Program-made: the position numbers and the translations under genes
Notes under the pieces: generated by a model
What the model was told of the DNA's origin: nothing
Seen by the model: the letters and a program-made list of their open reading frames with translations, nothing else
Databases searched by the model: none
Assembly: GCF_017301635.1 (NCBI RefSeq)
Contig: NZ_CP071091.1
Span: 1,393,001 to 1,457,000 of the forward strand
Length of the DNA stretch: 64,000 bases
Direction of reading: 5' to 3'
Origin: Myxococcus landrumus
Lineage (GTDB): Bacteria; Myxococcota; Myxococcia; Myxococcales; Myxococcaceae
Part shown: positions 58,236 to 64,000 of the stretch, in pieces
How positions within the stretch are numbered: position 1 is the first letter of the stretch
Layout: the number at the start of each line of letters is the position of its first letter

Positions 58236-60479
58236 ATGGCCCCGGAACGGTATCCACGTCTAGGTCGGTACGAGCTCCTGGCCCTGTTGGGACGGGGCGG
58301 GATGGCCGAGACGTGGCGTGCGCGGCTGGTCGGCGCGGCGGGCGTCACCAAGCCCATCCTCATCAAGAAGGTCCTTCCCGAGTACGCGAACAACGCGGAG
58401 TTCATCTCGCTCTTCATCAGCGAGGCGCGAATCTCGTCCACGCTGGCGCACGGGAACATCGCGCAGGTCTTCGAGTTCGGCCGCGTGGACCAGGAGTACT
58501 TCCTGGCCATGGAGCTGGTGGAAGGTCAGCCGCTCCACCGGGTCATGAAGCGCGCGGCCCGGCTGGGCATGACGCGATTGCCCATTCCCCTGGCCACGTT
58601 CATCGCGTTGGAGATGTGCCGGGGGCTGCACTACGCGCACACGCGCACGGATGAGAAGGGCGCGCCGCTGGGCATCGTCCACCGGGACGTCTCTCCCGAC
58701 AACGTCATCATCAGCTACGAGGGCCAGGTCAAGATCGTCGACTTCGGCATCGCCAAGGCGCGCCTGTCGCGCAACTTCGAGACCGAGCCGGGCATCGTGC
58801 GCGGCAAGTACCTGTACTTCTCCCCGGAGCAGGCCCGAGGCCAGGAGGTCGATGCCCGCACCGACATCTGGACGATCGGCCTGGTGCTCTACGAGATGCT
58901 GTGCGGGCAGCTCCCCGTCACCGGCACCGCGGAGTCAGTGATGTCCCGCATGGCCTACGGCGAGTTCCCCACGCCCCGGCAGGTCTGCGGCATCGTGCCC
59001 GTCGAGCTGGAATCCCTGGTCATGAAGGCCCTGTCCGTGGAGGTGCCCCTTCGCTACGCCTCCGCGAACGCCTTCGCCGACGCCCTGGCCTCGTACCTGT
59101 ATTCCCTCTCGCCACCGTTCTCGTCCATGGACCTCACCTATCTGGTCCGTGCCTTGTTCCAACAGGAGCTCGTGGCGGATGGCCGGGAGCTGCCGGTTCC
59201 GAAGGCCTTCTTGAAGGAGTTCTCCGCCTGGTGTGGCGCCACGCCCATCTCGCGCGCACCGTCCCGGGCGGTCGCTCCGCAGACGATGGCGCTCGGCGAG
59301 AAGCAGGACGAGGCGGCGACGCTGGAGCACCTGCGTCCGACCAGCCCGATGACGATGGTGTTGGACTCGCGGCCTTCGCCCAAGCCGCCTCCGAGCATCG
59401 CGTTGGACGAGGACGAAGTCCCCACCGTCTATCTCGAGCCGACCACCATCTCCGCCCCCGAGCACCTGTCGCGGATCCGCATCGAGAATGTTCCCCTGTC
59501 GGAGCGGCGCACGGTGTTGATGCCGCGTGAGCCCGCTCGCTGGAAGCGGGTGGCGGGCACCACCGCGATGGTCCTGTTCGTCATGCTGGGCATCGCCATC
59601 CCTTGGGTGGCCGTCTTCCGGACGCAGCCCCCCGAGCCCCCCGCGAGGCCAGGCCCCCGGACCGAGGACCTTCCTCAGCCCGCGGCGGCGCGTTCCCAGC
59701 ACGTCATCGAGTACCCCGTGAAGGCGTTCCTGCTCGAAGCGGATCGCGACCTCATCATCATCCCGCCCACCTTCAGGGCCTTTGGTTCGCTGAACCCCAC
59801 GGAGGCGTATTCGCTGATCGACGTCAGCGCGCAGGGAAGGGGAGAAGACCCGAGCGTCCAGCCGACCGACGAGGAGCCCCTGAAGGTCTTCTTCCTGCTC
59901 TCGGGGGACTCGGGGCAGCTCCCGCAGAAGGCGCGCCTGGGCGAGGTCCCCACGTCGCCCAAGGTCATCGTGGGCGTCCAGGAACTCGCCATCTTCCGCT
60001 TCGGCCCGACGCCCTCGGTCGCGATGCCCGAGCGGCACATCCGCTTGAATGGCCCGGCCCCGGAGCCGTCGCGCTCGTTCGTCTTCCGTCCGGATGTGGA
60101 GGGGCCTCGGCTCAATCAGGCGCTGGTGCTCAAGGGGCTTGATCCCCTGGCGACGTACACGCTGAACCTGGAGACGACGCCAAGGGAGGCACTGCTTCAC
60201 GGCGCGGGGGCGGGGCCGGCCACCCGGGTGGTGTGCGTGGAGTGGAGACCCGAGGAGCCTCCCAAGGCCGACGCCGCCAAGGTCCTCGCGAGGGTTCAAT
60301 TCCTGCTCGAGGTGGGAACACAGCGCCGAGTGCAAGGTGTCCCCGGCCTCCTGTGTGCGTTCGTCGATGACGGGCCGGAAGGGAACTCCGGGGCGCTCGA
60401 GGTCCGCATCGACGAGGCGCCACCCGTCAAACGCTCCAATCCCTCCGTGAGTGGCACGCATGTCCCAAGACCCCAATGA
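58236..60479 (+). CDS. Ser/Thr protein kinase 2 with a shared uncharacterised C-terminal domain
   Basis: 747 aa. Kinase domain as in kinase 1 (LGRGGMAETWRARL, catalytic Asp151 in IVHRDVSPDN, KIVDFGIAKARL). Ser/Thr-rich juxtamembrane stretch, TM helix about 442-462 (AMVLFVMLGIAIPWVAVF), then about 270 residues outside the cytoplasm with RVVCVEWRPEE and QFLLEVGTQRRVQG followed by GLLCAFVDD. A corresponding domain is found in kinase 3. No TPR here. It ends 20 bp inside the kinase 3 start. Confidence 0.95.
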   Translation: MAPERYPRLGRYELLALLGRGGMAETWRARLVGAAGVTKPILIKKVLPEYANNAEFISLFISEARISSTLAHGNIAQVFEFGRVDQEYFLAMELVEGQPLHRVMKRAARLGMTRLPIPLATFIALEMCRGLHYAHTRTDEKGAPLGIVHRDVSPDNVIISYEGQVKIVDFGIAKARLSRNFETEPGIVRGKYLYFSPEQARGQEVDARTDIWTIGLVLYEMLCGQLPVTGTAESVMSRMAYGEFPTPRQVCGIVPVELESLVMKALSVEVPLRYASANAFADALASYLYSLSPPFSSMDLTYLVRALFQQELVADGRELPVPKAFLKEFSAWCGATPISRAPSRAVAPQTMALGEKQDEAATLEHLRPTSPMTMVLDSRPSPKPPPSIALDEDEVPTVYLEPTTISAPEHLSRIRIENVPLSERRTVLMPREPARWKRVAGTTAMVLFVMLGIAIPWVAVFRTQPPEPPARPGPRTEDLPQPAAARSQHVIEYPVKAFLLEADRDLIIIPPTFRAFGSLNPTEAYSLIDVSAQGRGEDPSVQPTDEEPLKVFFLLSGDSGQLPQKARLGEVPTSPKVIVGVQELAIFRFGPTPSVAMPERHIRLNGPAPEPSRSFVFRPDVEGPRLNQALVLKGLDPLATYTLNLETTPREALLHGAGAGPATRVVCVEWRPEEPPKADAAKVLARVQFLLEVGTQRRVQGVPGLLCAFVDDGPEGNSGALEVRIDEAPPVKRSNPSVSGTHVPRPQ

Positions 60480-62847
60480 GCACTTCGGACGCTATGAGCT
60501 GCTCTCGCAGATGGGGCGCGGCGGCATGGCGGAGACGTGGCGCGCGAGGCTGGTGGCCGCGGCGGGGGTCACCAAGCTCGTGCTCATCAAGAAGGTGCTC
60601 CCCGAGTTCGCCAACGACGAGGCCTTCATCTCCATGTTCATCAGCGAGGCGCGCATCTCCGCTTCGCTGTCCCACGGGAACGTCGCCCAGGTCTTCGACT
60701 TCGGCCGCGTGGACGGCCAGTACTTCCTGGCGATGGAGTTGGTGGATGGGCAGCCGCTCCATCGCATCCTGAAGCGCGCCGCGCGGACGGGCATGCCGCA
60801 GCTCCCCATTCCGCTGGCCACGTACATCGCGCTGGAGATGTGCCGGGGCCTGCACTACGCGCACATGCGCACGGACGAGAAGGGCACGCCCCTGGGCATC
60901 GTCCACCGGGACATCTCCCCGGACAACGTGCTCATCAGCTACGAGGGGCAGGTCAAGATTGTCGATTTCGGCATCGCCAAGGCGCGCATGCTGCGCAACT
61001 TCGACACCGAGCCCGGCGTCATCCGCGGCAAGTACCTCTACTTCTCTCCCGAGCAGGCTCGAGGGCAGCAGGTGGATGCCCGCACCGATGTCTGGGCCAC
61101 GGGGCTGGTGCTGTACGAGATGCTCTGCGGGCAGCCTCCCGTCACCGGCAATCAAGCCGTCGTGCTGTCTCGGATGGCGCACGGTGAGTTCCCCGCCCCG
61201 CGACAGCTCCGCAAGGACTTGCCATCCGCGCTGAATGAAGTGGTCATGAAGGCGCTGTCGGTGGACATGTCGCTTCGCTACGAGTCGGCGAATGCCTTCG
61301 CCGAAGCGCTGGGCTCGTTCCTCTATTCGTACGCCCCGCGCTTCTCCACGATGAACCTGGCGTACCTGCTGCGCTCCTTGTACCGGGAGGATCTGCTCCA
61401 GGACGGACGGGAGATGCCCGTGCCGGCCACGTTCGTCGAGGAGCTGAAGGTCTGGCGAGGGAGCGACGGGGCTGCACCGAGCGCGCCCACGATTCGTGTT
61501 CCCTCGGTCTCACCGAGCGCAACTGCCAAGGCGCCATCCGGGAAGGGTCGATGGGGGCTGCTCGCGGGAGTGGGGGTGCTCGCGCTCGCCGCGGCGGCCA
61601 TTCCGTGGCTGCCCTCATCGAAGGTGCCCGAGTCGCGCGTGGTTCCTCCGTCGCCCGTGACTCCGGTCCGCATCCAGGAGGACGCGGGGGCTCCTCGCCC
61701 CACGCGTCCTCCCGAGACGGCAACACCCGTGACTCCGCCTCCGGAGGTCGTCGCCGCTGAATCCATCGCGAACTATCCGGACGTGACGTTCGTTCGGATG
61801 GACTCGCGGCGACATGTCTTTCGCGTCCCGTTGGACCTGGTGGCATTTGCCCGGCTGGACTCGGCCGTCACCTACCAGTTCTGGAGCACGTCGCAGGCGG
61901 AGGCGGCGGGCTCGACAGCCGTCATGGAGCCGATGCCCCGGTGGTCGCCGCCTGTCTACTATTTGATTTCAGGCGAAGCGGTGCGGCCGGAGGCCCGCGA
62001 GGGAATCATCGGACGGCAGCCCCTCAAGATTCAGGGCGCGCGAGCCATCTCCCTGTTCACGTTGGGAGACCCCACCGAGGAGGACCTCAAATCCGAGCAG
62101 GTGTATCTCAAGGAAGTCCACGTGGACTCCGAACGGCGCTTCACCTTTCACCCCGAGCCCATGCGCATCTCTCCCTCGAAGGGGTACTTGCTCAGGGGGC
62201 TGGAGCCTCGGCAGACCTATGTTCTGTCGTTGCTCGGGATGGGGGAGGGGGTCTTCCTGCGCGGGCGCTCGCAGGACCCCGCGGCCCAGGTGGCCTGCAT
62301 CGAGTGGCGTCCCGATGACGTGGGCATGGGCTCTCGCGACGACGCGCGGGCCTACGCCGTGGAGCCCCTTCAGTTCCTCCTGGCGGAGTGGCGCGAGGTG
62401 AAGGTGCGCGGCATCCGAGGACTGCGCTGTGGCTTCCTCGACGACTCCCTCTTCGACAACGAAGGGGAGGCCGAGCTGCGCATCACCCCGTGGGACCCCA
62501 AGCGCCCCAAGGCACCGGAGCTCCTGAAGGGCACCCCCGCCGAGGAGGCGGAGCGGCTGGCCGCGCGGGCACTGCGGCTGGCTCGGGCGGGACAGAACCA
62601 GGATGCGTACCTGCTGGCCGAGGACTGCCTTTCTCATGACCCGCACAAGGCGAACTGCCTCTTGCTGTCTGGGGACATGCAGGCCCGGCTCGGCAAGGTG
62701 AAGGGGGCCCTCGAGCGCTATCGGACCTTCGTCCAGGTCTACCCCACCCACCCCATGAGCCCGTCGGTGCGTCAGCTCATCGCGGAGCACTCGAGGACGG
62801 GCGTCCTTCAGGTTCCCGCGTCTGCGTCCAGTCGAAATCCAGAATAG
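60460..62847 (+). CDS. Ser/Thr protein kinase 3 with shared domain plus TPR tail
   Basis: 795 aa from ATG 60460 (GTG at 60451 also possible), overlapping kinase 2 by 20 bp. Kinase domain as in the others (IVHRDISPDN, KIVDFGIAKARM). TM helix about 365-384 (WGLLAGVGVLALAAAAIPWL). The C-terminal domain (about 430-680) carries VACIEWRPDD, then QFLLAEWREVKVRG and GLRCGFLDD, lining up with kinase 2. A TPR-like unit (about 685-765, ARAGQNQDAYLLAEDCL) ends it, as in kinase 1. It combines both tail types. Confidence 0.95.
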   Translation: MSQDPNEHFGRYELLSQMGRGGMAETWRARLVAAAGVTKLVLIKKVLPEFANDEAFISMFISEARISASLSHGNVAQVFDFGRVDGQYFLAMELVDGQPLHRILKRAARTGMPQLPIPLATYIALEMCRGLHYAHMRTDEKGTPLGIVHRDISPDNVLISYEGQVKIVDFGIAKARMLRNFDTEPGVIRGKYLYFSPEQARGQQVDARTDVWATGLVLYEMLCGQPPVTGNQAVVLSRMAHGEFPAPRQLRKDLPSALNEVVMKALSVDMSLRYESANAFAEALGSFLYSYAPRFSTMNLAYLLRSLYREDLLQDGREMPVPATFVEELKVWRGSDGAAPSAPTIRVPSVSPSATAKAPSGKGRWGLLAGVGVLALAAAAIPWLPSSKVPESRVVPPSPVTPVRIQEDAGAPRPTRPPETATPVTPPPEVVAAESIANYPDVTFVRMDSRRHVFRVPLDLVAFARLDSAVTYQFWSTSQAEAAGSTAVMEPMPRWSPPVYYLISGEAVRPEAREGIIGRQPLKIQGARAISLFTLGDPTEEDLKSEQVYLKEVHVDSERRFTFHPEPMRISPSKGYLLRGLEPRQTYVLSLLGMGEGVFLRGRSQDPAAQVACIEWRPDDVGMGSRDDARAYAVEPLQFLLAEWREVKVRGIRGLRCGFLDDSLFDNEGEAELRITPWDPKRPKAPELLKGTPAEEAERLAARALRLARAGQNQDAYLLAEDCLSHDPHKANCLLLSGDMQARLGKVKGALERYRTFVQVYPTHPMSPSVRQLIAEHSRTGVLQVPASASSRNPE

Positions 62848-62895
62848 ACTGACGACCCTTTTTGAACGGAATGCCACGGGATACGTTACGCCCCA

Positions 62896-64000
62896 ATGGC
62901 GAATGAGCAGCACGAACAGTTCGGTCGGTACGAGCTCCACTCCAGGATTGGCCGGGGCGGGATGGCGGAGACGTGGAGGGCCCAGTTGTTGGGGGCCGCG
63001 GGAGTCACGAAGCCTGTACTGATCAAGAAGGTGTTGCCGGAGTACGCCAACGACGAGGCGTTCATCTCCATGTTCATCAGCGAGGCGCGCATCTCCGCTT
63101 CGCTGTCGCATGGGTCCATTGCCCAGGTCTTCGACTTCGGACAAGTGGGGGGCGAGTACTTCCTGGCGATGGAGTACGTCGACGGGCAGCCGCTGCATCG
63201 CATCATCAAGCGGGCGCTGCGCTCCAACTTCAACAGCCTGCCGGTCCCCATCGCCACGTACATCTCGCTGGAGATGTGCCGGGGGCTGCACTACGCGCAC
63301 ACGCGCGCGGATGACAAGGGAATGCCGCTGGGCATCGTCCACCGGGATATCTCTCCGGACAACGTGCTCATCAGCTACGAGGGCCAGGTCAAGATCGTCG
63401 ACTTCGGCATCGCCAAGGCGCGTTCGCTGCGCAGCTTCGACACGGCGCCGGGCGTGGTGAAGGGCAAGTATCTGTTCTTCTCTCCAGAGCAGGCGCGGGG
63501 CGAAGAGGTGGATGCCCGGACGGATGTCTGGGCATCGGCGGTGGTGCTCTTCGAGATGGTCTGCGGACGCCTCCCATTGGAGGGGCCCGAGTACGTGGTG
63601 ATGCACAAGCTGCATTCCCGCCAGCCATTGCCGCGTCCTCGAGACCTCAAGCCAGACCTGCCGGTGCGGCTGGACGCCATCCTCCAGAAGGCGCTCGCGG
63701 TGCGGAAGGAAGACCGCTTCGAGTCCGCGCATGAGTTCGGCGATGCGCTGGCGGGTTTCCTCTTCAAGGCCGCGCCCCGGTTCTCGTCGATGTCCGTGGC
63801 GTACCTGCTGCGGGAGCTGTTCCGTCCGGACATGACGGAGATGGGCAAGGACACGAAGGTGCCTGCCCGGTTCGTGGAGGAGCTGTCCGTCTGGCGCGCG
63901 ACGACGAGCCTCCTCCCGAAGCCCACGGAGATCTCCGCGCCCGAGCTCACCACGGAGCCTCGGACCCTCGAGAGCCGTCCGGATGAGCTGCCCGATGGGG
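62896..64000 (+). CDS. Ser/Thr protein kinase 4, cut by the window end
   Basis: Starts ATG 62896 (MANEQHEQFGRYELHSRIGR), 48 bp after kinase 3. Kinase domain complete: GRGGMAETWRAQL, KPVLIKKVLPEY, IVHRDISPDN, KIVDFGIAKARS, SPEQARGEEVDARTD. The frame is open to 64000 with no stop, in the juxtamembrane region, so the TM and tail are outside. Fourth tandem paralogue. Confidence 0.95.
   Translation, partial: MANEQHEQFGRYELHSRIGRGGMAETWRAQLLGAAGVTKPVLIKKVLPEYANDEAFISMFISEARISASLSHGSIAQVFDFGQVGGEYFLAMEYVDGQPLHRIIKRALRSNFNSLPVPIATYISLEMCRGLHYAHTRADDKGMPLGIVHRDISPDNVLISYEGQVKIVDFGIAKARSLRSFDTAPGVVKGKYLFFSPEQARGEEVDARTDVWASAVVLFEMVCGRLPLEGPEYVVMHKLHSRQPLPRPRDLKPDLPVRLDAILQKALAVRKEDRFESAHEFGDALAGFLFKAAPRFSSMSVAYLLRELFRPDMTEMGKDTKVPARFVEELSVWRATTSLLPKPTEISAPELTTEPRTLESRPDELPDG

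Noticed and set aside
56161..64000. Frameshifted single kinase split into pieces
   Set aside because: Each ORF has its own start, complete kinase domain and, where visible, its own tail and stop; it is true tandem duplication.

Overview
The window is GC-rich DNA (about 68-70% GC by eye) from a chromosome that looks like a myxobacterium of the Myxococcaceae (Myxococcus, Corallococcus or Pyxidicoccus type). The signs are four tandem Ser/Thr protein kinases beside an FHA-domain sigma-54 activator, a GlgE-type glycogen operon, a rhomboid-TPR fusion, many outer-membrane beta-barrels and lipoproteins, and a compact nonribosomal peptide locus. No rRNA, tRNA, IS element, prophage or CRISPR array was seen. 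Species cannot be fixed from the sequence alone.

Layout. 0-2.7 kb: two cyclic-nucleotide-binding proteins and a FadL-type porin. 3.0-11.4 kb: a small biosynthetic locus with a T-A-T-C NRPS whose A-domain code looks proline-like, an alpha-oxoamine synthase, a CitE-like lyase, a MaoC hydratase and an enoyl/quinone reductase-like protein, with a convergent ornithine cyclodeaminase homologue. 11.6-15.7 kb: a true-cysteine formylglycine-generating enzyme, aspartate 4-decarboxylase and an exported asparaginase. 15.7-24.2 kb: membrane proteins, a rhomboid-TPR protein, a membrane patatin and an outer-membrane protein. 24.2-31.2 kb: an outer-membrane barrel / AspT antiporter / HAD operon, a SulP permease, and a Gdx/SugE exporter preceded by a sigma-70-like promoter and a guanidine-III riboswitch. 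31.4-38.8 kb: an amidohydrolase, a RelE-like orphan behind a sigma-54-like promoter, a chemoreceptor, an MFS carrier, and a prenyl synthase / GbsR regulator / GGCT operon with a perfect operator-like palindrome. 38.8-40.1 kb: a decayed patch with LysR and VOC remnants, two tiny genes, direct repeats and dyads. 40.1-48.2 kb: a nucleoside hydrolase and the glgE-treS-mak-glgB operon. 48.4-51.5 kb: an ECF sigma factor and a two-component system. 51.7-54.5 kb: secreted proteins and lipoproteins with strong hairpins. 54.7-64.0 kb: an FHA sigma-54 activator divergent from four kinase paralogues, the last cut by the window edge.

The most novel points are the NRPS locus; an uncharacterised extracytoplasmic domain shared by kinases 2 and 3; the riboswitch-controlled guanidinium exporter; and a complete set of parts for an asparagine/aspartate-to-alanine proton-motive cycle spread over 14 kb. 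All function calls come from reading motifs and remembered family features; no database search was run.
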